Assembly: GCA_030220185.1 (NCBI GenBank)
Contig: JASPKZ010009691.1
Span: 39,687-103,686, forward strand
Direction of reading: 5' to 3'
Source of the DNA: Diploptera punctata
Lineage: Eukaryota > Arthropoda > Insecta > Blattodea > Blaberidae
Length of the DNA stretch: 64,000 nt
A program made the position numbers and the translations under genes. Shown here piece by piece: positions 42,961 through 53,390 of this stretch. The notes below the pieces were generated by a model. That model ran no database searches and was not told the origin of the DNA. It saw only the letters and a list, made by a program, of their open reading frames with translations. Each line of letters opens with the position of its first letter. Positions within the stretch are counted from its first letter, which is position 1.

Positions 42961-43440
42961 TTTATTCCCAAAGTTGGTAACGCCGACTGCAGAGCCATCT
43001 ACCGGAGGCTATATTAACCATTACTGCGATTCCCGCAATTCGCGCATGCGCACTGCGATTCTGTGGAACTTAGAAAAATTCGTCTGAGACATATAACCGT
43101 CTTTTTCCAAAATAATTACCAAATATTGACTTTTATTCTTGGTTTAGTTAGAAATGTTCTTACATATTGCTATGAGTTTTGTTTCCAGCCGGTCAATGGA
43201 CAGCACCCGCCTACTGCTACACATACTATGGGAGTGTTGTCAGAGACTTCGGGAGTTTAACATAGCGTCCCGTGTATCTGATTTTCTGAAAGGACTTCCG
43301 GAGCGTGTGAATTGTTTTACACCCTCTTCCATAAAAAGTTAGATTTTGTTTGAAAAGTATTTACAGAACATACTGTTCAAGATGGTGAAAACGAATGTGT
43401 AACCATTTCAGTTTCTAGGAATGAAATAAAGACATTCTAT
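42961..43440. other. Unassigned, moderately GC-rich
   Basis: It contains gcgcatgcgcactgcg, a CpG-rich patch near 43044, and short frames, but no named protein or exon signal could be supported. Confidence 0.4.
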
Positions 43441-43443
43441 TCC

Positions 43444-43552
43444 TATGATGATCTTGAAGAAGATTCTCGGGCTGTAGGCCGTGGTCGTGAGGCTTTGTAG
43501 TTGCCCTCACGACCACGACCTACAGCCCGAAAATCTTCAAGATCATCATAGC
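43444..43552. repeat. 109-bp hairpin
   Basis: The left arm atgatgatcttgaagaagat, tctcgggctgtaggccgtgg and tcgtgagg is mirrored by cctcacgaccacgacctaca, gcccgaaaatcttcaagatc and atcat. A 12-nt loop (ctttgtagttgc) separates the arms. It is probably a small foldback or the terminal hairpin of a larger element. Confidence 0.9.
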
Positions 43553-44447
43553 AACTCCGGCCATGAAAGTCTACGTGAATACATTCTATTCGATTTGTAA
43601 GATATAGGAATTTGAGGAATGTAGGCAAAAATGGGTCCTAATGTCAATTTAGGCACTATAGGACCACCATTTTGATCATATAAATATATCAAAACGAGTA
43701 AAATGAACTTCATTTTTAAGTTATCTCTTCAGGAACAAAATAGGTCTTTACCTAAAATCCGTGGTCTAGTCATAAATTAAAAAAAAAAACACGAGTTTTA
43801 AAGGGATTGGTTATTATAAGTAAACACTTAAATATTTTTTTGCGCGAGAGTGCGTTTTGTCATACTTACAGCAATGGCGACCATGATTGGAAGTTCAACT
43901 TCCTATATTCGGAGTTGCCAACCTAAATAACTATACTGTAATATTACAAACACGCGTGTGGGAAGAAGTAAAACCAGTAACCTTTATATATACTACGTAC
44001 AATGTATATACAAAAAATAACCAAAATGTAGTGTTAATATACATTACTCAAAACAGATCACTGCATTTTGAATGAACTGAACTTTATTTGAAACAATATA
44101 AAACAATAAATACGTACTTGCCGCCATTTTATAACTAATTGGTCTCATGACCTCCTGTTATTTTATCACTAATTGGTCTCACGACCTCCTGTTGTTTTAA
44201 CTAATAAACATTGATCACGCTGTTAACGTTAGTCAATTGTTTATAATGAATGCAAATATTCCCAACAAAGTTATTATTTTACTATTATTTATTATTTTGA
44301 AAAATACCATCGCGCAAAAAATAATGTACAACGCACGTTTGTGAAGTGTTTTGCAGAATCTCGGAAATTAAGAACCTCGCTATCTCTAGGTTTTTAAACA
44401 TTTTCCTCGATTCTGTAAAAACCACTTCCCAACCTCACATCGTAATA
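43553..44447. other. No recognised gene; one 40-bp tandem pair
   Basis: actaattggtctcatgacct followed by cctgttattttatc is duplicated at 44136-44200 (second copy with cacgacct). Otherwise AT-rich. Confidence 0.5.
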
Positions 44448-44719
44448 TACAGTAAAACTTGTTCAAAGCGGAATCGTATGGGACCAAGTTTTTTCGACAT
44501 TAGACAAAATTCCGCATTATAAAAAAACAAAAAAATATTAACCAATCTTAGATTATAGAGCACCATATATGTGTTTTTATGTACCTTGGATTAATTGTAG
44601 TTCCGCTGCCGTTGAAAAGTGTAGTATAGTATGTACGAGCGATTTCGACGGTAACGTGCAAAAAAAATCGTCAGCGTTTATAAATGTCTCTTAGGCGCGT
44701 ATTGTGAAATTAAATACCC

Positions 44720-45130
44720 TCAGGGGTGCTCATCTAGGGGATATGTGGATGGCGACCACAAGGTTCCCAAGCTGAGCAAAACATTTCTTCCACTTACTTG
44801 TGTTTTGCACTCTTTTAACTTTACTATCTAACCTCTCTTGGTTAACTCTTGTTTTTTTTCAACCCCGACGCTATTAGGGCATCCGAGGGCTAGGGAGTCT
44901 TTCCTTTCTTCCATTTCTTCTTTCCTTTATTTTCTTTTCTTCTCCAGAAAAGCCTGACCAGAGGCTATAAGATGGCAGCCCCATCACTGGTCTTGCCTTC
45001 CTTTGGCCAGCAACCAATCGAAGGGACTATTATTATGCTTTCAAGTCTTATACGAGAATTTCCCGGGGAGGGAAAATTTTCTATAGGATCGTAACAGGCC
45101 TTGGCCTAATACTTGGAAGGAAGAAGAAGA
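44720..45130 (+). mobile_element. SINE G, plus strand, inside the pogo-like element
   Basis: It starts with gctcatctaggggatatgtg, then gatggcgaccacaaggttcc, tttgcactcttttaacttta, gggcatccgagggctaggga and ggccagcaaccaatcgaagg. The 3' end aaaattttctataggatcgt and aacaggccttggcctaatac leads to a gaagaagaag tail. It is nearly full length compared with 25733-26160. Confidence 0.88.
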
Positions 45131-45152
45131 AGCAAGTATGCAGTATCGGTTT

Positions 45153-45400
45153 CTATTCACTAACTATACTTTCGTCCACATCCTTTGATTCCCCGCAAAT
45201 TTCATTCCACACTACATTGTGCCGTCTTTTAAAACTATACAGCCAACCTGAAGATGCCTTAAAATCGTCATTCTCTAGGGATGTAGCAACTGTTGGCGAG
45301 CTTGACTTTGGAGCATCGGTCCGGAAATTTGGAGAGTTTTTTTATCGTGCTCTTGTAAAATACTCCCACACTAATTCCTTAATTTCTTCATTTATTTAAT
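45153..45400 (-). pseudogene. pogo-like transposase, second HTH (CENP-B DNA-binding) relic
   Basis: With one frameshift the minus strand reads LVWEYFTRAR, then TLQISGPMLQSQARQ, then NDDFKASSGWLYSFKRRHNV and VWNEICGESKDVDESIVSE followed by a stop at 45155-45153. The ISGPMLQ...KASxGWLxxFKxRHN...GES sequence is diagnostic of the second helix-turn-helix of CENP-B/Tigger/pogo proteins. It binds terminal repeats in autonomous relatives. The copy is inactive. Confidence 0.92.
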
Positions 45401-45456
45401 TTATTAATTTTCTTTTTCGTTTAATCATTTCCCTCCATCCATTCATTAATTATTTT

Positions 45457-45597
45457 TTATTTGTGTTTTAAAATCTCATAAACTTGGGTTTTTCCATATT
45501 TAAATTTAGTCATTATTTTGCGTACTGAGAGTTTTTCTTTATCTTCAATCACTTTCACTTTTTCGTTTAATGGCATTGATACATACGATTTAGCCAT
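45457..45597 (-). pseudogene. pogo-like transposase N-terminus, first HTH
   Basis: A 46-codon frame begins with ATG at 45597 and ends with TAA at 45459-45457: MAKSYVSMPLNEKVKVIEDK, then EKLSVRKIMTKFKYGKTQVY, then EILKHK. The K-V-I-E-D...S-V-R-K-I...K-F-x-x-G-K-T-x-V-x-x-I-L-K pattern is the psq/CENP-B-N type helix-turn-helix. An in-frame stop then separates it from the second module. It is short enough to be missed by length-based ORF calling. Confidence 0.9.
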
Positions 45598-46080
45598 CTT
45601 TATTCCGGAAATTTAGAACGTTACCTGTGAAAGATACGTACACAATCGGTCTCAGATCTTAAACTAATTTAAGATTTTACAGTGCACTGGTTATTTGCAA
45701 AACATATGTCACACGCCAAATATTTGTTAAACAAACCTGTATTTCGCGTAACGGGTGTGCAGTGAGGCAGAAATACAATTTCAGATACAAGTAGAAAATC
45801 TACTTAATCCGGCGGCAGAAATCATCCATTATTGTTATTTAGCCTAACGGGAACTCAATGAAGTGGAAACTAATTTATTTATCTCTCAGTCGTTCCGTCT
45901 TATAAATATTTTTTCATGAATTGTGTACAAATATCCTTCCGTTTCCGCGTTGGACAGGTTCCGTTTTATACAAAATAAATGCTCGTAAAATTACTGTTAT
46001 TTCGTCGGGACCAATAAAGTTGTTCACATTGGACAGATTTCCGCATTATGCACGTTCTGGATTAAACAAGTTTTACTGTA

Positions 46081-46229
46081 TATACTATTGTATTCATAGA
46101 AAACACTTATTTTCACGTAATGAGGGTTTACTTACAGCTGCCAGACGTGACGTCATAACATAATGACTTTAGAGTGAGTAACCTCTACTCTATGAAGTGG
46201 TTCTCATTATGTTAATAGAAGCCTGTTTT
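46081..46229. other. Short spacer
   Basis: It lies between the pogo-like element and LINE-4; nothing is recognised. Confidence 0.4.
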
Positions 46230-46860
46230 TTTAATGATTACAAGTTTAGTTATAAATATTTAATTTGGCGCTACAAACATATGTCAAAAGAAAGCAAAAT
46301 CCGCATAATCAAAACGATAGTTCGACCAGTTACCGTATATGGTGCAGAAACTGGGGCTGATACAACAGAACCCGAACAAATAAAAACACGTGTGAAATGA
46401 AGATCTTCAGAACTATTCAGGGGTAAACATTATTTGATAGGATACACAATACTCCTAGAGACAAATGTCAAATTCAAGATATAACCAAATTTATTATAGA
46501 CAGACGAAAATATTGGAAAGATCATATAGAAATAATGGAAGACAACTGACGTGTTAAAAGAGCTAAAGAAGATAGATCAATGGACGCGAAAAGAGCAAGA
46601 GGAAGACCTGCCAAGAGAAGGATAGACCATTCATCCATAGTAATTCTGCCCGAAGGCAAGTCCTTCACTGTAATCATAGCATTTTCATGCTATGCTCGCA
46701 GCTTTACTAGGGGATTGTAGATGTGGGAGCTTCCCGTTGCTTTCCACACCGGTGAAGGAGGATGAATATGAATTTCCATAGACAGTGGCTGAATTTTCAA
46801 TACGTCTTCCTCCGAGGAGAGATTTGGGAAATAAACATAATAAAAATCCTACAAATAAAG
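46230..46860 (+). mobile_element. LINE-4 3' end, split by SINE A
   Basis: MSKESKIRIIKTIVRPVTVY followed by GAETGADTTEPEQ marks the IYKTxxRPxxxYGxE thumb block. Broken frames follow (DRRKYWKDHIE-like, AKEDRSMDAKRARGRPAKR-like). After the SINE, cagtggctgaattttcaata and ataataaaaatcctacaa give the 3' end, matching 34620-34740 in reverse. Confidence 0.82.
46614..46785 (-). mobile_element. SINE A 3' half nested in LINE-4
   Basis: From cattcatccatagtaattct to ttgctttccacaccggtgaa and aggaggatgaatatg; the tRNA-like head and middle are absent. Short repeats ggatagac (46620) and ccatagac (46777) may be what remains of a target duplication. Confidence 0.75.
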
Positions 46861-48460
46861 AATAAGAAGTTTAGTTGCTGTATCAACATGTTATTTATAT
46901 AATTTTTATTGCAATAACGATAATTTAAGCCAGTAATAAGTACGCTGAAAGGAAAAGAAAAGAAAACTCTCAAATCTGTTTCGGCTTCGAGAACTTGTTT
47001 TAACTTGTAGCAGTTATAACTGTTAATATTCTCATATTTATTACTATTTATGCATAATATGCCTTGAATTAAAAAAAAGAAATAACTATCTTAACCCTTA
47101 AATTGGCAAATCTCTAATTTACCGTGTTATTTAAATGTGTCGGACCGCAATGAAAACGAAATACTGCGTAACTGTTATCAGGTATATTATGCAATTCGAC
47201 GCACGTTTAAGTAATTTCTACTCTTTTGTTTTCTTCTATTTTATTAAAATTAAGTAAAATATAACAGTTGATGTATCCTATATAATGCATTGCCAATTTA
47301 TGGACTTTAACATTTGTTATTTTTGTCTAGCATATGTTATTGGAACGTCACAATCCAGTTTGATATTAATTTTTCCTATAGGGTGTTCCTTATTTTCGAC
47401 TTTTCTTATTTCATCCCGCACAAACTTTATTTTTTTTATTTTATTGTGAGAAGTGATTTAAAATCAATTTCGTTGAAATTTAAAATGAGGCACCCGTGCC
47501 GCATTGATCTACAACATGAGCATCATGCTATTGTAATGGTAATTATTTACGATCTTAACAATTTATTTCATTAGAAACGTATTTGAAGTATTTATTGGTT
47601 TATTTCTCTCGTTTAAGACAATAGGCAAATAAATGAAGTTATATTTTTCTAATTCTTTTAAAATATTTTTTATAAATTTAGGTCCAGTGCAGCACGGGTT
47701 AATGTTAATTTATTGTAATAAAATTTGATATACTATAAAATTGGGACAAAAGGCGAATAGTTGAAATCACACGAGATTTTAATTCCGTCCCTCTGAATAA
47801 GAACCATCCTAATGTATATACTCCATAAACTCCTCGTGGAGACATATGTGCTCCCCTAGCGGGAGTTTATTGACAAGCCAATTTAGTTACTCTTATTTCC
47901 CTGTAGATGTCAGTGAATGTCATATGCTCAATACAACGCCTCAATGAGACATCTAGCAGGAAACTATAATATATGTGGTTTAACTTGGCAAAGAGAGAGA
48001 TGGAGATTTAAGGGTAGATCCTTGACCGCTTTCGCCCAGTTACAAAAGAAAGAACCCACCCTGTTGTCAGTTTTCGTCTTCCCCCTTACCCTTATTAACA
48101 TCTGGTGAAGAAACACCGACAACACTGGTGCGAGTAAGAGAGGTGAACACAGTTGTCTCTTTCTACCAATTTCTTGCAAAGTTAAGCCATACAAATAATA
48201 AGATATAACTTGGATTGGGAAGGGCGGTGACATTTTCATAATAGTATCATAGATAAAATTCAAAATTCAAGATCTAACTGGTTCCTGCATATAGAAATAA
48301 TGACACCCAATAGGCTCCCACAAATTTTGTTTCTTCCAACCCAAAGGAAGAAGAAATGTTGAGTGCCCCATAACTAGATGGAGGAGTACAGTCTCTTGGT
48401 GTGGAAACAGGTCTATGGCTTAACTCCATGACGCAGAAGAAGGTAGTAAATTAAGCTTAA
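46861..48460. other. No recognised gene
   Basis: AT-rich DNA with short frames only. Near 47820-47960 a few phrases recall the 3' part of SINE D without aligning well. A short piece at 48468-48504 (agcccgaaaatcttcggaca, then cccatggctta) matches the SINE D body on the minus strand. Confidence 0.45.
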
Positions 48461-48504
48461 AGTTCTTTCATGAGCCCGAAAATCTTCGGACACAGGACCC
48501 ATGG

Positions 48505-49245
48505 CTTAGTCTTCTTCTTCTTCTTCCTTTCCAGGATTAGTTCAATGTGACCTGTTCCGGTCTCATGTCCATCGTTTCCTTTGCCGTCCCAAAGTTCTTT
48601 TTCCATGTGGTTTGTAGGTGTTGATCGTTTTGGGTAATCTTGTATTGTCCATTCTGTCTAAATGTTCTTTCAATCGGTATTTGTGCTCTTCTAGTTTATC
48701 GAGTATTGAAAATATATCCAGTTCATTTCTTATTGATTCATTATGTAATCTATCCATGTGTGTACATCCTTTTACGGATCTTAAAAAAATTCATTTCAAT
48801 GACTTGAATGTGTGAGATTTCTTTAAGATTCAGATCCATATAAAAGTACAGGAACAGCCATAATTTTATAAAACCTGAGCTAAGTTTCTCTTCGAGTCTT
48901 TCGGAGGGTTCTTCTTATGGTGCCGCACATAATTTGATATCGGTTTAATTTATTATGTATATCCCAATCATAGCTATATGTTATATCTGAACCAAGATAG
49001 TTAAAATGTGCTATCTTTTCTATTATTTCATTATTGATTACTATTTTTGCTCTGACTGGCAGTTTTCCCTGAAAAGCCATAATTTTAGTTTTTGAAGTTG
49101 AGACTTTAAGATTATAATAGAGTCCTAATTGATTCAACGTGTAAATGGCTCTTTGTAAATCATCCTCTAACTTCTGTATAATTACCAGATCGTCTGCATA
49201 CATTAAAATATTCATATACATTTCCTTATTAATTTGTATTCCTAT
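48505..49245 (-). mobile_element. LINE-2 reverse transcriptase, minus strand
   Basis: Open frame 49221-48880: MNILMYADDLVIIQKLEDDL (with the catalytic YADD), then YYNLKVSTSKTKIMAFQGKL, then KIAHFNYLGSDITYS and YQIMCGTIRRTLRK. After a frameshift, 48757-48563 gives DRLHNESIRNELDIFSILDK, LEEHKYRLKEHLDRMDNTRL and GKRTLGRQRKRW, then a gaagaagaag tail. It is the only YADD-containing copy of this lineage here. It ends 240 bp before the ADAM10 exon. Confidence 0.92.
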
Positions 49246-49487
49246 TGGACTTGATTTTTTCCAATGACTTGAAGTCTCTCCCGGAAGCTCTTCCTGAGTG
49301 TGAATTTATAAATAAAATGTAAACATAAAAGACGATAAGTATCTCCTGTTATTTTTCATTACGGCTGTTATAGTTACAGGGTCCTTATCACAAAAATATA
49401 TTGTATTGGATTTTTCAGCTGGTATTTACCTGTTATTAATTTCAAATAATGCTATAACTGCATAATTTGATATTGTTTATGTTTCAG

Positions 49488-49748
49488 CTGTAAGACTGAA
49501 TGAGTACATCCGGCACTACGAGGTGCTGACATACGATCGTGAAGATGTGCTTCGGAGTCACCTGAGAGCTAGACGATCCGTGATTCGAGACAATTCAGTC
49601 CACTTGCGATTCTCATCTCATGGACGCTCATTCAACATCCGACTCAAAAGGGACTTAAACACATTCAGTAGTAATCTCGTCGTGATTGGTCCAACCGGAC
49701 AACAGGAAGACTTAGAAACATCACATATATATCAAGGTCACATATTAG
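49488..49748 (+). CDS. kuz: ADAM10/Kuzbanian-like metalloprotease, prodomain exon
   Basis: A 261-bp internal exon. The acceptor is tatgtttcag (AG at 49486-49487) and the donor gtaagt starts at 49749; both ends are phase 1. It encodes (A)VRLNEYIRHYEVLTYDRE, then DVLRSHLRARRSVIRDNSVH, then LRFSSHGRSFNIRLKRDLNT, then a segment ending TSHIYQGHILG. The LNxYIRHYExLxYD, FNxRxKRD and TSHIYxGHI blocks match the N-terminal prodomain of ADAM10/Kuzbanian from animals. In ADAM10 this pro-region holds the sheddase inactive and assists folding in the secretory pathway; the mature enzyme cleaves Notch and other membrane proteins. The reading frame is intact and has no stops. The signal-peptide exon is not seen upstream, and the metalloprotease, disintegrin and transmembrane parts lie beyond the window. 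The orthologue symbol is inferred by resemblance. Confidence 0.93.
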
Positions 49749-49789
49749 GTAAGTTTTCTAATAGGCTACTATTTCCATTTTACACATTT

Positions 49790-50100
49790 CACTTCCTACC
49801 ATACAAATATAGTGTTCTGCCCAAGAGCAAGTCTTTCACTGCAAACTCAACATTCTCCACTTTCCTCAACTCAGCCCTCCTTTTTGTATCCGCATACAAA
49901 CCATTTATTTTAATATTGTCTATCATCTGATATATTTTTCTGTCTCTAACCTTCTTTCCGTTGACCATTCCTTCTAGGGCATCCGTCAGCAGGCAGTTTC
50001 TTCTTAGCCAATGGCCAATCCAATTTATTTTCCTCTTCTTTATGAGTTTCAGCATTGTTCTTCCTTCATACACTCTGTCTAGCACATCATATTCTGAACA
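49790..50100 (-). mobile_element. LINE-5 3' ORF fragment, minus strand
   Basis: The frame reads DRVYEGRTMLKLIKKRKINW, then IGHWLRRNCLLTDALEGMVN, then GKKVRDRKIYQMIDNIKING and YADTKRRAELR. This is the basic W-IGH-x-LRRN...EG-x-V-x-GK-x-x-R-R C-terminus of another RTE-like lineage. It starts only about 40 bp past the exon donor. Confidence 0.82.
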
Positions 50101-50314
50101 GGTCTGATCATTATTTTGTAGTGACTGACTCCCCAACAAATACGTTGAATGTAGCAAATAATGAACAGATTCTTTCAAACTACACATTTGATAATTGTGT
50201 GTTCAATAATTGTATTTTTAAATAATGATTTTACTGAGTTGTTTCCTAAAAAAATAATGAATAACCTATAATATTGGTTATAATATACAGTTTGATGTGT
50301 TTGATTTTTTATCC

Positions 50315-50975
50315 ACTAGGGTCCTATTTGGCAATAATAATTTGATCAAGTTGCAGTAGAAGAACAAATGAAACATAACCAAACATTTCTCATTTGTTTT
50401 CAAATATCGCCGTTTACATTAAATATGTCCACCGCTGTGGTCTCGAGGTAGCGTGCTGCCTTGTCACGCAGCGGGCCCGGGTTCGATCCCCGGTCGGGAC
50501 AGTTTTTCTGGGTGAGGTTTTTATCGGGGTTTTTCCTCACCTGTAAGACAAATGTCAGGAAAACTTTAAGGCCCAAACGGTCCTCGAAATCATATGGCCA
50601 TCATCATCATCCTTATCATTATCATCATCATCATCCATCACCGGCGTGGAAAGCAACGGGAAGCTATCACACCTACAATTCCCTAGTAAAGCTGCAAGCT
50701 TAGCATGAAAATGCTATAATTGCAGTGAAGGACCTGCCTTCGGGTTTGTTAAGACTATGTAACGAATAAAGTTAAGCTGTTTACTCACAAATAATCATTT
50801 GAATATGGTTATTTTAAAATATTTATACATTAAATATATAAATATTTTAAAATAACCACATTTAAATGACTATTTGTGAGTAAACAGCTTAACTTTATTC
50901 GTTAAATAGTCTTAACAAATGCCACTGTTGATTTCCAAATCCTCTAGATAAATTGGAAATCACTCGTGGCATTAT
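50315..50975 (-). repeat. Repeat L, minus strand, interrupted by SINE A
   Basis: It matches the reverse complement of 61020-61320: ctcatttgttttcaaatat, gtttacattaaatat, then (after the insertion) ttaaaataacc, gtgagtaaacagcttaactt and attcgttaaatagtcttaac. It ends in a hairpin made of atgccactgttgatttcca and tggaaatcactcgtggcat. Confidence 0.8.
50416..50837 (+). mobile_element. SINE A plus inverted copy of flanking DNA, 11-bp TSD
   Basis: The direct repeats acattaaatat at 50416-50426 and 50827-50837 flank 50427-50826. The insert is a complete SINE A (head tccaccgctgtggtctcgag, B box gggttcgatccccggtcggg, end aggacctgccttcggg). It is followed by 82 bp (tttgttaagactatgtaacg onward) that are the inverted copy of repeat L at 50833-50919. 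The two arms form an about 175-bp palindrome at 50745-50919. Confidence 0.88.
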
Positions 50976-51215
50976 TTATGATAAGAGATGTGTATATTAT
51001 GAGGTTTGTGACTGGCAGAGGGGATCTCTGTATTGTGGCAGGGCCTGATATTCTTCACGTAAACAAGGGCGAGTTTGGGAAATGGGGGAGTTAGATCCTC
51101 ACTGTTATAATCTGTTACAGAGATCGAACACAACTTTTACGTAGCTAGTTTTATGCTAATGTACGCACATTCATCAATTTCCTTCCTTTCAAATTACATT
51201 TTGACCATTCTTAAA

Positions 51216-52385
51216 ACGTATTTAGATAGATCATCGGTTGATTAATATCTTTGACATCGTCCGATTTATAATTACCAATTTTGTCCATCCATCCAATCTC
51301 CTCGAGCTGTTCTCATTCGTGTATAAATATATTCCCTGACTCCAGGAGGTTTTAGGCCTTACTCTGCCTCGTCTTCCCTCAGGCTTCCATTCCAAAACAT
51401 ATTTTGGTAGCCGATCCTCTTCCAGTCGCTGGACATGTCCGTACCATCTTAATTGCTGAGTTTTATTGTAATCTAAAATAGTGTCTTCAATCTTCATTTT
51501 CTCCCTTAAAACTGAGTTTCTATTTTTTTTTCTTCTTGAAATTCTTGCTGCCCTTCGTATAAAATCCATTTCCGTTACCAGAAGATACTTATTTGTTTTT
51601 GTTGTTATTGGCCAAAGTTCTGCTCCATAAGTTATTATGCTTTTAACAATCGTATGATATATATTCATTTTATTTTTATTACTTATGTTTTTATCCCACA
51701 ATATTCCATTGAGGCAAGCAATTGCAAATGTTCCTTTATTATTTCTATTTCTTGTTTCCTCTTCATAACTTCCGTTTTTATTTATTTTCATTCTTAAATA
51801 TGTGATCTCACTACAGAATTTTATTGTTTCTCCAGTTTTCAAAATTAAATTTTGTTCTGGTTCACCAATTGATAAATATTTTGTTTTCTTCGTGTTCAAA
51901 ATTAATCCCCATTTAGGCCTATCACATTCTTCTATTAATTTTCTAGTCATATATTCTAAATCTTGATAATCTTGTGTAATTAACAATTGGGGATCTGGTG
52001 AAAGAGGGAGCTATGCCACTTTGAGAAGGAATGGAAATAAATTGGGTTTTGTAAACATTATACTACGAAAGTACTTTTACAATAAAGGGGTACTGTTATA
52101 TAAACTATGCAAAAGGAAAAATATAAATTTTAATATGAATAGCACTGATTATTCCATTTCTTCTCAAAGTGGCATGGCTTCGTTTTTAACTAGACCCCTC
52201 AATATTATTGATCATCTGCAAAATGTAAGTTGTATAAAGTTTTATTGTTTGAAATAAGAATCCCCGTGCTTGAACATTTTCTCCTCCAATTCTTCAATAT
52301 CTCATGTAGGCCTACATATATTTTAAACAGAGTCGGCGAAAGATAACAGCCCTGACGTAGACACAGTTTACTGCCAATTTTAAAT
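51216..52385 (-). mobile_element. LINE-6 reverse transcriptase, minus strand, interrupted
   Basis: Open frame 51986-51231: DYQDLEYMTRKLIEECDRPK, WGLILNTKKTKYLSIGEPEQ, EITYLRMKINKNGSYEEETR, NIYHTIVKSIITYGAELWPI, DYNKTQQLRWYGHVQRLEED and RLPKYVLEWKPEGRRGRVRP. The upstream piece 52385-52256 reads GLCRGCYLSPTLFKIYVGLH, the palm block just before the catalytic FADD/YADD, which is missing because of the foldback insertion near 51990-52255. It is the longest continuous LINE frame in the window (251 codons). Confidence 0.92.
51990..52255. mobile_element. Foldback element inserted in LINE-6
   Basis: Inverted arms gctatgccactttgagaagg with aatggaaataa (left, 52009-52040) and ttattccatttcttctcaaa with gtggcatggc (right, 52147-52180). 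It separates two LINE-6 blocks that should be adjacent through the catalytic motif. Confidence 0.75.
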
Positions 52386-52439
52386 AAACTTATTTATATT
52401 TATTTTATTTAGCCGGTTTCATATCTTCCTGCGCCCAAT

Positions 52440-52740
52440 TAATCTACTGTCATTCTCCTCCACATCTCTCTGTCATTCTAATATCCGTCGTCCAATCCTT
52501 TTTTCCTCCTGCTACCCGAAACACCATCAGTCCACGTTATGTTAAGTCATCCTCTTCTTCTTCTTCTTCTATCAAGTAGCACCCATTCTAGTATTCTTCT
52601 TGGGAATCTGTCCTCTGGCATTTTTTTACGTGTATGACCATACCATTCTAATTGATTGATTTTTTTAAAATTTACATCTGAAGTTTGAACATTCATATTT
52701 CGTTTAATTACGCTGTTTCTTATTTTATCTATCATATTAA
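52440..52740 (-). mobile_element. LINE 3' ORF fragment, minus strand
   Basis: The frame reads MIDKIRNSVIKRNMNVQTSD, then KINQLEWYGHTRKKMPEDRF, then PRRILEWVLLDRRRRRRG. It is a WYGH-xR-MPEDR-PR-ILEW lineage close to LINE-6 or LINE-7. It ends at the TA where the next element is inserted. Confidence 0.8.
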
Positions 52741-53386
52741 TACAGTAAAACCTGTCTTAGCCGGAACCTTTATAAGAAGGAAACCTGTAGAGATGGAAAA
52801 AAATCTCCAGAACGGTACGATTTTATATGTAAAACCGTCCTGTTTAAGCCCGAAACCTTCATAACGCGGAAACGGAATGGTTTTTAAAGTACCAATAGGT
52901 AATTTTACCTCAGTAAGAAGGAAAATTATTCTTAAGCACGTTCTAATTACAGTATTAATGACCACACGTAATAATTCTGCGTATGATGCTTTCTGCATTA
53001 TATCTTTTACCTTCTTGTGTTGCCATTGTATTGCGGGGATACCCTTGCTTATGTGTGACAGTGGGAATCCCTCGCTTTTCCTTGCCTGCTTACATTACCT
53101 GCGAGGGAGTTGGGAAACTCTTCAGTCTTCCTATAGTTGAGTTCCTCCTCACTTTTGTGTAATAAAGTTGTTTTGTATTGCCGTGCAAACTGAGCTGTGG
53201 CACATACACCATTTTGTCTGTATTTCAGTCAATAAGTTATGTCTTTAAAGCGTGCAATGTAAAACCCTTATATTGCGTGAGAAAATTCAAGCTTGTAATT
53301 TGGGAACCTTTATAAGAAGGAAAACTGCCAAGACGGAAATATATTTAAGGAACCGTCATGTTCCTTCATAGACAGGTTTTACTGTA
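52741..53386. mobile_element. pogo-like non-autonomous element, 642 bp
   Basis: TA at 52741-52742 and 53385-53386. The termini are CAGTAAAACCTGTCTTAGCC (left) and, complementing the right end, CAGTAAAACCTGTCTATGAA. Subterminal direct repeats aacctttataagaaggaaa lie at about 52766 and 53308. A residual ATGTCTTTAAAGCG start (MSLKRAM, then stop) near 53239 may be the remnant of a transposase start. Its termini are related to but distinct from those of 44448-46080. Confidence 0.9.
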
Positions 53387-53390
53387 CACA

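Larger units (their letters stand above)
44448..46080 (-). mobile_element. pogo/Tigger-like DNA transposon, broken
   Basis: TA at 44448-44449 and 46079-46080 flank inverted termini CAGTAAAACTTGTTCAAAGC (left) and, complementing the right end, CAGTAAAACTTGTTTAATCC. CAGTARAAC termini with TA duplication are typical of the pogo/Tigger branch of Tc1/mariner. The minus strand still encodes two N-terminal DNA-binding modules (45597-45457 and 45400-45153). SINE G (44720-45130) sits where the catalytic region should begin, and no DDD/E domain is found. Confidence 0.92.

Noticed and set aside
49749..49930. Extension of the ADAM10 exon frame to 49930
   Set aside because: The frame stays open past the gtaagt donor by chance; ADAM10 similarity stops exactly at the donor and resumes at 62362, and the extension is antisense LINE-5.
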